Source of the DNA: Spirochaetota bacterium
GTDB taxonomy: Bacteria; Spirochaetota; UBA12135; COTS27
Direction of reading: 5' to 3'
Assembly: GCA_013426755.1 (NCBI GenBank)
Contig: AP019861.1
Location: 1,724,454 to 1,788,453 of the forward strand
DNA: 64,000 nucleotides
Shown here piece after piece: positions 55,658 to 64,000 of the stretch. Each line of letters starts with the position of its first letter. Positions within the stretch are counted from its first letter, which is position 1. The notes under the pieces were generated by a model that worked only from the letters and a program-made list of their open reading frames with translations, was not told the DNA's origin and made no database searches. The translations under genes were made by a program, and so were the position numbers.

Positions 55658-55707
55658 TAACTAACAATTGTCTTTTATATGCTGTTTTCTTATTCAAATT
55701 CAATGAC
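55618..55707. repeat. Direct duplication of the mgsA 5' end
   Basis: CAATTGTCTTTT(T)ATA(C/T)GCTG followed by TTTTCTTATTCAAATTCAAT occurs at 55618-55660 and again at 55665-55707. The inner copy is the start of mgsA. The outer copy's frame ends at a TAG before reaching the gene, so it would encode only a short leader. Confidence 0.88.
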
Positions 55708-55739
55708 TCGTTACAATTACAGGATATTTCACAAGGCAA

Positions 55740-56000
55740 ATTACAAGATTCAATTCAATTCAATTAACAACCACCCATTACTAGTTAAATTAGCAAATAG
55801 CAACTTTTAATTGAATTGACAACCGTTAATCCATTGAATTGACAACCATTAATAATTGACGACCGTTAATCCATTGAATTGACGACCATTAATAATTGAC
55901 AACCATTGATTGACGACTGTTAATCCATTGAATTGACGACCATTAATAATTGACAACCATTGATTGACGACTGTTAATCTATTGAATTAACGACCACTAA
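55740..56000. repeat. Nested ~25/55-bp repeats (TTGACGACCATTAATAATTGA)
   Basis: The motif ATTGAATTGACGACCATTAA with TTGACAACCATTGATTGACG recurs about five times at 55805-55995. No gene is visible in 55708-56421. A short frame at 56092-56277 consists of a 12-bp ACTCACTCAGAT repeat and is not called. Confidence 0.8.
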
Positions 56001-56421
56001 TGATTGTTATATAAAACAATGCTCCTCTTTATTATAAATATAACACCGTTATAACTAAAAGTAAACTATAATTATCATATACAACCCAATCATGCAAAAT
56101 ACCCCCAAAATATATCACCACACCACTTCAATTCACTCAAACTCACTCAGATTAACTCAAACTCACTCAGACTTACTTAAACTCACGCAGATTCACTCAA
56201 ATTCACTCAGATTCACTCTAAAGTTCATTGCAGCAAGTATCATTATTGCAGCAAGTATCATTACAATAAGTCATTGATAACATTAGCTGCGGATCACATA
56301 TCAAACCATCCATAAAAAATTCCCCTACTTCCATAAAAAATTCCTTACTCATAGAATAATCCTCCGCTCATAATTAACAATCCTTTTACTAACTTTTACC
56401 CATTTTTGCTCATTTTTGCCA

Positions 56422-57318
56422 ATGAACGAACCCTCCTCAGAGCACCCCTCTATAAAAAACGCCCCTCCAAGCAAGCCTTATGAAATCAAATTGCCCGCGT
56501 GGAGTGGTCCTATAGAATTACTCGTAGACCTTATTCGGTCATCAGAAGTAGATATTTACAGCATTTCTATCAGTCAAATAACAGAAGACTACCTAGCCGC
56601 GCTAGAAGAAATGCGGCATGGAGACATCGAGATCAGTTCCGACTTCCTAGTCATGGCAACAACACTTGTTCTTTACAAAACAAAATCGCTCTTAGGCGAA
56701 TCCGATTACGACGACCAGGACGCAGAATCTTACAAAGAAGCCCTCATCGAACAGGTCTTAGCTTATGAAAAATACAAAAAAGCAGCCGAAACCCTAGAAA
56801 CCTTGCTAAAAACAGCACCCCATTTCACAATAGAAAAAATACCCTTCAATGAACGAACCCCCTCCACCCCAACATCCCAGCACTCCATTCAATGGAATCC
56901 TGTCCCTCTCTCGACCTTAGTCGCTGCATTTTATCGCATTGTCGACAAAAAAGAACAGGTTTTAGCTGAAGATTCATTTGCGCATTTTTATGAAAAAATT
57001 GAACAAAAAATAACCCTCATCACACAACTGCTAGAACAACCGCAAGCTATGACCACAGGCATTCCACTTTCACATGTCGCACAACAAACGCTTGCCACAA
57101 CCACCGACTCCGCACCCACCGATCAAGCAACAAACCAAGCCGCACAACCGCTTTTTTATAAAAGTGATCTCATTGCCAGTTTCATTGCCATTCTAGAACT
57201 TTATAAACTAGCCAAACTAGAAGCCAGACAAAAAACAATGTTCGCAGAAATTTACCTATTCAACAATAACCTACGCTCAAAACAAACAACCCCTACTCCC
57301 CAAAATACAGAACATTAA
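56422..57318 (+). CDS. scpA: Segregation and condensation protein A
   Basis: 298 residues from the ATG at 56422 (the TTG at 56416 is disfavoured). ScpA is the kleisin of the SMC-ScpAB condensin that compacts and segregates the chromosome. The N-terminal landmarks are WSGPIELLVDLIRSSEVDIY, then SISQITEDYLAALEEMR, DFLVMATTLVLYKTKSLLGE. The C-terminal winged-helix part holds FIAILELYKLAKLEARQ. Length is slightly above the common ~250 owing to a Thr/Ala-rich linker before the C-terminal domain. No scpB is next to it in this window. Confidence 0.9.
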   Translation: MNEPSSEHPSIKNAPPSKPYEIKLPAWSGPIELLVDLIRSSEVDIYSISISQITEDYLAALEEMRHGDIEISSDFLVMATTLVLYKTKSLLGESDYDDQDAESYKEALIEQVLAYEKYKKAAETLETLLKTAPHFTIEKIPFNERTPSTPTSQHSIQWNPVPLSTLVAAFYRIVDKKEQVLAEDSFAHFYEKIEQKITLITQLLEQPQAMTTGIPLSHVAQQTLATTTDSAPTDQATNQAAQPLFYKSDLIASFIAILELYKLAKLEARQKTMFAEIYLFNNNLRSKQTTPTPQNTEH

Positions 57319-57523
57319 CCAAATTGTCGATAAAAAATAAAGAATCAACAAGACTCCCTATGAATATTGACTGCTCATAAATATTGATTGCCTATAAATA
57401 TTGATTGCCTATAAATTATTAAAAATTATTAAAGACAATGAAAATTTCATGGCAGAAGATAATAACAATAACCGAATTCTACCCAACTAACGAACATCTA
57501 CACTAACAAAAATCTATTAACAT

Positions 57524-58138
57524 TTAGTCCGTCCCCAGTTCGTCTCCAGTCCGTCCTCGCAAACGTTTGCCTAGTAAAAAAAGCAAGTAAATAAACAAAA
57601 CCACGCCAATAACTACGCTCGCCCCACCTACAGCCAGCATAGGTTGTTTGTACGTCACCAAAAAGACAATACCCACAAATATGACAGGGGCAATTTCATT
57701 AAATAGCCTAATATAACGACTGCGCATAACAACTCGTCCGCGCCGAAGTTTTAACATAAGCCCCACACTGTAAAAATGATATATCACCAAGGCAAATACA
57801 AGCATCAATTTCCAATGAAGCCACGACTGCGCAAACGCCCCTGAAACAATCGCTATATAAAAGCCTGTTATAATCGTCAAAATCATCGCAGGACTAGCAA
57901 TAACACCCAGCAATCTGCGCTCCATAAGACTAAACTGTGCAAGTAAAACCTTAGTTTCCGCAGGCTCACTCTCAATTTCCGCTGCACCAGGTTTTTTCGC
58001 CACCTGTTCCAGCGCTTCACTGTGGTAAACAAATAACCGAACAACATAAAACAAACCCGCCATCCAACTTAGCATGCTGATAATATGAAGTCCTAAGAAA
58101 AAATTGTAATTAAACAAGGTTGCTGTGATTGTCGTCAT
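57524..58138 (-). CDS. hemJ: HemJ-type protoporphyrinogen IX oxidase
   Basis: 204 residues, ATG start. HemJ oxidises protoporphyrinogen IX to protoporphyrin IX in the inner membrane. The family signature LHIISMLSWMAGLFYVVRLFVYH with following E/A-rich segment is clear. Other hydrophobic segments carry SPAMILTIITGFYI, HWKLMLVFALVIYHFYSVGL and RLFNEIAPVIFVGIVFLV. The helical pattern fits four to five spans. The histidines in helix 1 and the W-K-L-M segment are the expected heme-type ligands. The C-terminal ~35 residues are extended relative to short family members. It supports a heme-based respiratory chain together with cytochrome b558. Confidence 0.85.
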   Translation of the reverse strand: MTTITATLFNYNFFLGLHIISMLSWMAGLFYVVRLFVYHSEALEQVAKKPGAAEIESEPAETKVLLAQFSLMERRLLGVIASPAMILTIITGFYIAIVSGAFAQSWLHWKLMLVFALVIYHFYSVGLMLKLRRGRVVMRSRYIRLFNEIAPVIFVGIVFLVTYKQPMLAVGGASVVIGVVLFIYLLFLLGKRLRGRTGDELGTD

Positions 58139-58422
58139 AAATTACTCATCAAATACGTTACTACGTAGATTGTTTTTTAGATTGCTCTCATGTTTCTCAT
58201 GTTTCATTTATTTTTATTAAATACACGTTACTTAAATACTACCATATACACCCATAAAGAAGTGTTATCTAAGCTAATTTTAACGCCAGTACTTTTAACG
58301 TCAGTACTCCTGTATCCTGTACTCAAAGCTACTATTAGAAATAGCAGATAGCTATCAACATAAAATATCATGCTAAACCTAACCAAAGTTAATCAAAATG
58401 ACTCAAAATCAATTAAGACCAA

Positions 58423-59913
58423 TCAAAGTCGATTGATGCCATTAAGAGCGGCTAATCTATACGCTTCAGCCATTGAGGGATAATTGAAGGTATTGCTTAA
58501 AAAATAGGCGAGCGTATTCGCACCTTTTTCCTGACTCATAATAGCCTGTCCGATATGAATGATCTCAGAGGCTTGCCGTCCGAAACAATGCACCCCTAGG
58601 ATTTCCATAGTCTGGCGATGAAAGAGGATTTTGAGAATACCTACATTGTCCCCTAAGATCTGCGCTTTGGCAAGATTTTTAAAATTAGCAACGCCCACTT
58701 CATAGGGCAATTTCTCCTGTGTGAGCTCGCGTTCTGTTTTACCGATAAAACTGATCTCAGGTGTCGTGTAAATGCCCGTTGGAATGTAATGCGGGAGAAA
58801 ATAATACCCCTTGATTTTAAGATTGGTCGCCACTAGCGAACGCCCCTGGTCGTACGCAACACCCGCTAAACTAGGCCACCCAATAACATCACCTGCTGCA
58901 AAAATATTTGGAGTACACGTTTGATATAATTCATTGACAGGAACGATACCTTTATCATTGACGGTAATACCGGCGGCTTCTAAATTAAGGTTTTTAACGT
59001 TGGCTACACGTCCTTGTGTCCACAGTAGATAGGGTGCTTTGATTTTTTTACCTGAGGTAAGATTAATAATGACTTGATCGTCATGCGGTTCGACGGATTC
59101 AAACGTTTCACCATTGCGAATAGTGATACCTTGTTCGCGCATGTGATAATTGAGTGCGTCGCTTATTTCTGTATCTAGAAAATCCAGGACGTGTTCGCGA
59201 CTATTGATAAGATCGACTTTGAGACCAAGATTATTAAATATACTCGCATATTCACAACCAACGACTCCTGCTCCATATATTGCCATTGCGCTAGGCGTTT
59301 CTTTGAGTTTGAGCACTTTATCGCTGTCTAAGATACGCGGATGTGAAAAATCAATATTGCTCGGATGCATCGGACGAGACCCTGAAGCAATGACAATATT
59401 TTCTCCTGTAACATATTTCTTATTACCGCTAGCATTGACTAGGGCAATCTTATGATTATCGACAAAAGAAGCCTCTTCGTAGCGAATTGTCACATTATTA
59501 CGCGTATAAAAACTGCGGCGCATTTTAACCTGGGACTCAATAACCGTTGAAGCCATATTGAGAAATTGATTGAATTTCGGTATAGGGAGATTGAATTCTC
59601 GACCCAAATACGGAATTTTAGACAAATTGAGATAGGCAATGATGCTCTGTCTCACAGATTTAGAAGGAATTGTCCCCCAATGGGTACACCCACCGCCTAC
59701 ATCCGTAAATCTTTCTATAGCTAGAACGCGTTGATTGGATTTACTAGCCATCATCGAAGCGCCTTCACCTGCAGGCCCTGTCCCGATGACAATAAAATCA
59801 TAATCGTAAGATTTTTGAGTGGAATTGACTACTTGTTTTGATTGGGTGGCGACTTCGCTATCAGGTTTTCGGTCAGAATTTTTCTGATTGGCTTCTTTTT
59901 CAGTTAAATTCAT
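58423..59913 (-). CDS. sthA: Soluble pyridine nucleotide transhydrogenase
   Basis: 496 residues, ATG. It is a flavoprotein exchanging hydride between NADPH and NAD. The FAD fold FIVIGTGPAGEGASMMAS is at about 36-53. Then GGGCTHWGTIPSKSVRQS has Thr in place of the second redox Cys, the signature that separates SthA from lipoamide dehydrogenase and glutathione reductase. NAD fold MAIYGAGVVGCEYASIFNNL, then FAAGDVIGWPSLAGVAYDQG and the C-terminal LGVHCFGRQASEIIHIGQA support the call. The first ~35 residues (Lys/Glu/Ser-rich) are an extra N-terminal tail. The 5' end including ATG is duplicated upstream. Confidence 0.94.
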   Translation of the reverse strand: MNLTEKEANQKNSDRKPDSEVATQSKQVVNSTQKSYDYDFIVIGTGPAGEGASMMASKSNQRVLAIERFTDVGGGCTHWGTIPSKSVRQSIIAYLNLSKIPYLGREFNLPIPKFNQFLNMASTVIESQVKMRRSFYTRNNVTIRYEEASFVDNHKIALVNASGNKKYVTGENIVIASGSRPMHPSNIDFSHPRILDSDKVLKLKETPSAMAIYGAGVVGCEYASIFNNLGLKVDLINSREHVLDFLDTEISDALNYHMREQGITIRNGETFESVEPHDDQVIINLTSGKKIKAPYLLWTQGRVANVKNLNLEAAGITVNDKGIVPVNELYQTCTPNIFAAGDVIGWPSLAGVAYDQGRSLVATNLKIKGYYFLPHYIPTGIYTTPEISFIGKTERELTQEKLPYEVGVANFKNLAKAQILGDNVGILKILFHRQTMEILGVHCFGRQASEIIHIGQAIMSQEKGANTLAYFLSNTFNYPSMAEAYRLAALNGINRL

Positions 59914-60110
59914 CTTTTAATACAATTTATACGCGTCTTCTCTTAACAATTGGCTTTATTGGCCTTATTGCTTTTAATTAGCCTTTAAAGTTAAATTCGT
60001 CTTTAATATAATTTACACGCGTCTTCTCTTAACAATTGGCTTTATTGCCTTTAATTAGCCTTTAAAGTTAAATTCATCTTTAATATAATTTACACGCGTC
60101 TTCTCCCAAC
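59904..60110. repeat. Tandem duplication that includes the sthA 5' end (~2.6 copies)
   Basis: TTAAATTCATCTTTTAATAC starts in sthA at 59904. Near-copies start at 59991 and 60068, with periods of 87 and 77 bp. The copies share ACGCGTCTTCTCTTAACAAT and TTTAATTAGCCTTTAAAG. The second copy has lost the start codon (CGT instead of CAT); the third retains it. Confidence 0.9.
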
Positions 60111-60361
60111 TCAATAACGTATGAAAGTTGCGCTATATTCTACAATTGAGAAAGTTACGCTATATTCTACAATTGATTTAGCTTTTAACAGGACAATTCT
60201 ATATTCGGACAATTCTAACCTAGATTATAGTTCTACAATTAACGAGATAATTTTAAAATCGGACAATTCTAACCTAAATGATAACTCTGCTGGCAAGAAA
60301 GCACGAATTTTTACAATACTCATATACAATAAATTTTGGTTTTAACTTGATTTTCTGAGGA
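60111..60361. other. AT-rich spacer with short duplications
   Basis: Short direct repeats (CTATATTCTACAATTGA; TCGGACAATTCTAACCTA) fill it. A 74-codon plus-strand frame (60121-60345) is built from these repeats and is not called as a gene. Confidence 0.5.
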
Positions 60362-62116
60362 TTAAAGTTGTACTTTCATTCCTGAGCGTTTGAGTCCTTT
60401 CAGTAACGAAGGGGGCATTTGCAGTGTCCATTCTCTATTAGCAGATGGTTCATTGCCAGCCTGTGAGGTGTACGAAGGCACGTTTTTATCCTGTGAGGAA
60501 CGTCTTAAATCATTCGCAGAACGGCATAACAACGTACTGACCGCACTAGGAACGATACTGTAGACATCACGTGTGTAAAAAATTCCCATGAGTAACGAAG
60601 CGAGCGTATCACCAGGATAATACGCCTGGCTGTCCTTCCAGAGAACTGCTTTAAGTTCTGTTGCTGCGGCTAGAAATGGGTCTTTTGTCGTTTTTTTAAT
60701 AGATGCATTAATGGATATATTAGTGGATGCATTGGTGGATATATCTTTGATTTTGGAGTTATTTCGATCTTTGGGGAGAGAAAATTGCTTGGCTTCTACT
60801 GACTGCGAATGAGCGTCTGCTAAATGGTCGTTTGCACTAAGAGGTGAATCGAGCGACAAATCAAGGATTTCAAAAAAAGTCGTTATGCTTTTATGTGAAA
60901 ACAGACCTAAGATGAAGTAGCGTCCTGGGTCGTCTGGCATGCTAGACGGCGTCCTAGCCGTCACTTCTCTAGAACCGTCATGCGACAAAAGAATCTCTAT
61001 AACATTAGCCATTAATGACGAATCATCGATCCAATGAATCGCTGCACGCTTATATTGAGACGTACTAGTTGAATTAAACGGCGGCAATCCGTGCTCAAAA
61101 TTGGGGGTATCTGCTAGATCGTTTCGTTTATGAAGAATTCGCTCTGATTGTGAAGAGTATTTTTTATCCAGACCACATTCTAAAACTACGAGTTGTGGAC
61201 ATAGTTCGTGACGGCTTTGCTCTGTTAACGGAGAATTGCGATATACGGTGATATTGAGTGGGCATGAAACTGGGTTTTGCTGTGCTTGAGTGGACGTGTT
61301 TTTAGGGTTGGATTTTGAGGGCACGTGATTTAAAGAACTAGCGGAACTGGAACTAGCGGGTGAAGATGCTTTCTGCTTATTAATAGCAATATCAATCGTT
61401 AACGATTGACTTGCACTTAGGAGTCCTGAGAAAAACAGCTGATATAGGATAAGGTCTTGAATGGACAGAAATTTAAGTCCGTGTGTTGTCGTAAACTGGA
61501 TAAGATCGGTCTGTCGTGCCATCGTTCCATCATCGTTAATGATTTCACAAATAACGGCTGCTGGTGGAAGGTCGGCTAATGTTGTAAGATAGATACCTGC
61601 TTCTGTATGGCCGTTACGGATGAGAATACTAGGAGCGGCTCTGATAGGGAAGATATGACCTGGCAAAATAAAATCCGCCGCTGTGCTTGTCTTCGCTGCC
61701 AGCGCTCGCAATGTCTGCGCGCGCTCAGAAGCAGAAATGCCTGTTGTCGAATCTTTATGGTCTACGCTCACCGTAAAATAAGTTCGTGTACTCGTGCTAC
61801 TAGGGACGGATCGTTCATACATAAGCGGGATAGCCAATTCATCAAGTTTTTTTTGTGTCAATGCGACACATATCAAACCACGACAGAATTTCATCATAAA
61901 ATTCACTTGATTATCGGTGATCGCGGCAGCAGGAATGATGAGGTCTCCTTCATTTTCACGGCTCTGGCTGTCTAAAACAACGACGCCGTGCCCGGCTTTG
62001 ATTGCGGAAATAGCCTGTTCTACGCGTTTTATACTCGCACTTAGACTTGACGGCGGCGTTACCTTTTTTTTGGCGGAAGCCAATTGACGACCTGAGAGAT
62101 TTTTCAATGAAGACAA
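60362..62116 (-). CDS. ribB: RibB-type 3,4-dihydroxy-2-butanone 4-phosphate synthase with degenerate C-terminal region
   Basis: 584 residues from a TTG; no ATG precedes the conserved core. The N-terminal ~220 residues make the riboflavin precursor 3,4-dihydroxy-2-butanone 4-phosphate from ribulose 5-phosphate. Motifs are intact: GVVVLDSQSRENEGDLIIPA, MMKFCRGLICVAL, SVDHKDSTTGISASERAQT, PGHIFPIRA and GHTEAGIYL...AVICEIINDDGTMAR. The remaining ~360 residues occupy the place of GTP cyclohydrolase II in RibBA fusions, but the zinc-binding G-D-x(n)-C-x-C segment is not visible. The region is Ser/Thr/Asn rich with short repeats (INASI / NASTNISI at ~460-475). It may be a decayed or highly diverged RibA half. 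Confidence 0.85.
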   Translation of the reverse strand: MSSLKNLSGRQLASAKKKVTPPSSLSASIKRVEQAISAIKAGHGVVVLDSQSRENEGDLIIPAAAITDNQVNFMMKFCRGLICVALTQKKLDELAIPLMYERSVPSSTSTRTYFTVSVDHKDSTTGISASERAQTLRALAAKTSTAADFILPGHIFPIRAAPSILIRNGHTEAGIYLTTLADLPPAAVICEIINDDGTMARQTDLIQFTTTHGLKFLSIQDLILYQLFFSGLLSASQSLTIDIAINKQKASSPASSSSASSLNHVPSKSNPKNTSTQAQQNPVSCPLNITVYRNSPLTEQSRHELCPQLVVLECGLDKKYSSQSERILHKRNDLADTPNFEHGLPPFNSTSTSQYKRAAIHWIDDSSLMANVIEILLSHDGSREVTARTPSSMPDDPGRYFILGLFSHKSITTFFEILDLSLDSPLSANDHLADAHSQSVEAKQFSLPKDRNNSKIKDISTNASTNISINASIKKTTKDPFLAAATELKAVLWKDSQAYYPGDTLASLLMGIFYTRDVYSIVPSAVSTLLCRSANDLRRSSQDKNVPSYTSQAGNEPSANREWTLQMPPSLLKGLKRSGMKVQL

Positions 62117-62179
62117 ACCAACAAGTAATTATAAAATCCAATCCACATAAGCTTTTACTGAGGTATCTGATCTATAATA

Positions 62180-62380
62180 TCACCTACCTATCACTATCAC
62201 TTACTTATCACGTTATCACGTATTATAATATTACTTATCATGTTATCACGTATTATGTGAGCACGGGTAGGGGGGTAGCCTATTATATTATGACAGGGGA
62301 ATATCGTACGTTTGCGTGTGAGCACGGATAAGGGGGGTAGCCTATTATATTATGACAGGGGAATATCGTACGTTTGCGTG
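62180..62380. repeat. Duplication including the hisS 3' end, and TATCACGT repeats
   Basis: A ~60-bp block (GTGAGCACGGGTAGGGGGGT, CCTATTATATTATGACAGGG) occurs at 62259-62317 and again at 62318-62378. The second copy holds the last codons and the stop of hisS. Just upstream, TTACTTATCACGTTATCACG is repeated in variant form (62200-62258). Confidence 0.9.
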
Positions 62381-63780
62381 ATTGCTACGTTTTGCTGCGA
62401 ATTTTGCTGCGAATTTTGCTGCGAATTTTGCTGCGAATTTTGCTGCGAATTTTGCTGTGAACGACGTAGATTTTTCATAACAACCTTTCTAGAAAGAACT
62501 TCTTTTTCACCAAGTACGATCATATAAGAACATTGCTCTTGCTCGGCTTTTTTAAAGTGATTTTGAATATTATGATGGACGATGCCTAAGTAGGTATTAA
62601 ATTTTTTGTTATGAAAATAAGTTGCAACAGAAAAGGCGTAACAAAGCCCCTCTGTGTCTAATGGGGCGAGATAAATCGTGTGAACGTGTCTATTGTCCTT
62701 AGGAAGTAGGTCATTTTTTGCTAAAAACAACGAGAAAATATGAATCCCCATCCCAAACCCAATAGCACTGCGCGCTTTGTTAGGGGAGAGAGATTTTCCT
62801 GCCTTTAAGGGTTTAGAACTGTACTTTTCCAGCAGGCTATCATAGCGTCCTCCGCCAAAAAGCGACCGTCCAGGACCCTTGCCATGCTCAGCAAAAACTT
62901 CAAATACAATACCCGTATAATAATCAATGCCGCGAACAACCGTTGGATCAAACTTAGCCTGCATATTAAGTGAAAGAGTGGGCATATTGGCTTCAAATTC
63001 TCTAAACATTTCAATACTCTGCTTCAAAGCGGGTGGGAGTGCATTTTCCTTTCCAATCTCCGCAGTAGGCATCAAGTCATCAAGCGTTTTAGCATCAATG
63101 TACTCTTTTATGAAGGTTTGTTTATTAGGATCAGAAAATTTTTCATTGATAGCGTCATTGAAAGCATCCGCATCTAATTTACGTTTTTTGTCAATGAGGG
63201 CATAAAATTGTGTTTTTTCTGTGGCAGTGAAGTTATTACGGCTTAGAAGCACGTCAACAACCGTGCGATGATTGTATCGAAGAGTGTAAGCATGGGGCGG
63301 GACGTTAAATGCCGTCATGAGCGCAGTAATAATTGCAATAATCTCAAAATCATAGGACAATTCCGTCTTACCGATAAGATCGAAATTGAGTTGGGCGAAT
63401 TCACGAAGTCGGCCTGTTTGCGGTTTTTCATAACGATAGCAATTGCCCACCGTATACCAGCGAAGCGGCAATGTATAAGAACCACTTTCCTTAGCGACCA
63501 TCCGTGCCAGTACAGGTGTTATTTCAGGACGTAAAATAACGGCGCGATCACCTTTGTCTACGAAGCGATACGATTGTTCTGCTATGAGTTCTGTACTGGC
63601 TTGGTGGCTGAATGTGTCAAGCGACTCTAATATGGGGAGGGTGTATTCTTCATAAGAAAATTGGGTAGCGATTTTATCGATGACCGTTTTAATATAGGCA
63701 TGGTCACGCATGAGTTTAGGATGAAGGTCTTTCATCCCTTTAAGCGGTTCGACATTGGAAACGGGAGTTATCGGAGTCAT
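62350..63780 (-). CDS. hisS: Histidyl-tRNA synthetase with C-terminal SQQN repeat
   Basis: 476 residues, ATG. It charges tRNA-His. Class II core motifs are present: PLKGMKDLHP at the start, motif 2 YRYEKPQTGRLREFAQLNFDL, HisA-like VVRGIDYYTGIVFEVFAE and motif 3-type GGRYDSLLEKYS with SAIGFGMGIHIFSLFL. The anticodon-binding part is recognisable (IYLAPLDTEGLCYAFSVATY; YMIVLGEKEVLSRKVVMKNL). The C-terminus is extended by six copies of SQQN (a 12-bp DNA repeat at 62391-62458) before VAITQTYDIPLS, absent from usual HisS. These lie after the anticodon domain, where an addition is likely to be tolerated. The last codons are duplicated downstream. Confidence 0.95.
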   Translation of the reverse strand: MTPITPVSNVEPLKGMKDLHPKLMRDHAYIKTVIDKIATQFSYEEYTLPILESLDTFSHQASTELIAEQSYRFVDKGDRAVILRPEITPVLARMVAKESGSYTLPLRWYTVGNCYRYEKPQTGRLREFAQLNFDLIGKTELSYDFEIIAIITALMTAFNVPPHAYTLRYNHRTVVDVLLSRNNFTATEKTQFYALIDKKRKLDADAFNDAINEKFSDPNKQTFIKEYIDAKTLDDLMPTAEIGKENALPPALKQSIEMFREFEANMPTLSLNMQAKFDPTVVRGIDYYTGIVFEVFAEHGKGPGRSLFGGGRYDSLLEKYSSKPLKAGKSLSPNKARSAIGFGMGIHIFSLFLAKNDLLPKDNRHVHTIYLAPLDTEGLCYAFSVATYFHNKKFNTYLGIVHHNIQNHFKKAEQEQCSYMIVLGEKEVLSRKVVMKNLRRSQQNSQQNSQQNSQQNSQQNSQQNVAITQTYDIPLS

Positions 63781-64000
63781 ATACGAGCAAAAAAACCGTC
63801 TTGATACACTAAGATTTCAATGAGATTAAGATTTCAATAAGTTTTTCAATGAACTTTTAATAGGGTTAAGGCTCTACAAGAGGGTTTGGGATTTTACAAA
63901 GGATTTAAGGTTTTACAAAGTTTTTATAGAACTTTATAGGATTTTATAGAGTTTTATAAGGATTAGTGCGGGTTTGCCCTGTACGGCATTTGGGTTAGGT
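63781..64000. other. Gene-free window end
   Basis: Short degenerate duplications only: TAAGATTTCAATGAGAT / TAAGATTTCAATAAG, GGTTTTACAAAG and AGGATTTTATAGAG-type units. No gene is supported. Confidence 0.5.

Noticed and set aside
58423..59913. Dihydrolipoamide dehydrogenase
   Set aside because: The second cysteine of the redox pair is replaced (GCTHWGTIPSKS), which is the SthA pattern.

Overview
This is an AT-rich bacterial chromosome segment that joins ordinary housekeeping genes, a podovirus-like structural gene cluster and one giant repetitive gene. The housekeeping set includes a cytochrome b558-type succinate dehydrogenase, soluble transhydrogenase, HemJ, ScpA, HisS, PdxJ and a NeuB-family synthase, which suggests a respiring, heme-making, probably Gram-negative bacterium. 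A GerMN-domain protein and the sdhCAB order would fit a spirochaete-like lineage, but that is weak inference. No rRNA or other firm taxonomic marker is present.

Layout. Positions 2-14950 are one uninterrupted reading frame, entering from upstream of the window, for a giant protein of at least 4,982 residues made of about 48 domains of roughly 100 residues. Its first 12.1 kb is extremely poor in G on the coding strand and has no in-frame ATG, GTG or TTG, so a start-codon-based caller finds only its last 830 residues. Next come a GerMN-like membrane protein, an unrecognised 548-residue protein, a small basic protein and a CAU-anticodon tRNA (18091-18164). Positions 18.2-19.6 kb are tandem repeats only.

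From about 19.7 to 42.7 kb all genes run on the + strand and form a short-tailed phage module: possible small terminase, large terminase, portal, probable scaffold, major capsid protein, adaptor-like protein, a 1,723-residue nozzle-like tail protein, helical proteins, a tail-collar/fibre protein, a membrane coiled-coil protein, a GH108 endolysin and a 3TM holin. No integrase, repressor or replication gene is visible. Nearly every gap between these genes holds its own private tandem repeat.

From 43.5 kb on, host genes return: a two-gene TPR/membrane pair and tRNA-Asp (minus), an unrecognised 553-residue protein and pdxJ (plus), neuB-like, a DUF423 protein and sdhCAB (minus), a DUF2103-like protein (plus), mgsA (minus), scpA (plus), then hemJ, sthA, a ribBA-like gene and hisS (minus).

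The unifying oddity is pervasive short-period tandem duplication. Intergenic gaps carry arrays of 5 to about 280 bp units. Coding regions, including hisS, the terminase and the portal gene, contain in-frame low-complexity expansions. Three gene ends (hisS 3', mgsA 5', sthA 5') have been copied into the adjacent spacer. The giant gene may be the coding-scale version of the same process: a six-domain unit of about 1.85 kb repeated roughly 6.5 times, followed by 312-bp units repeated eight times.
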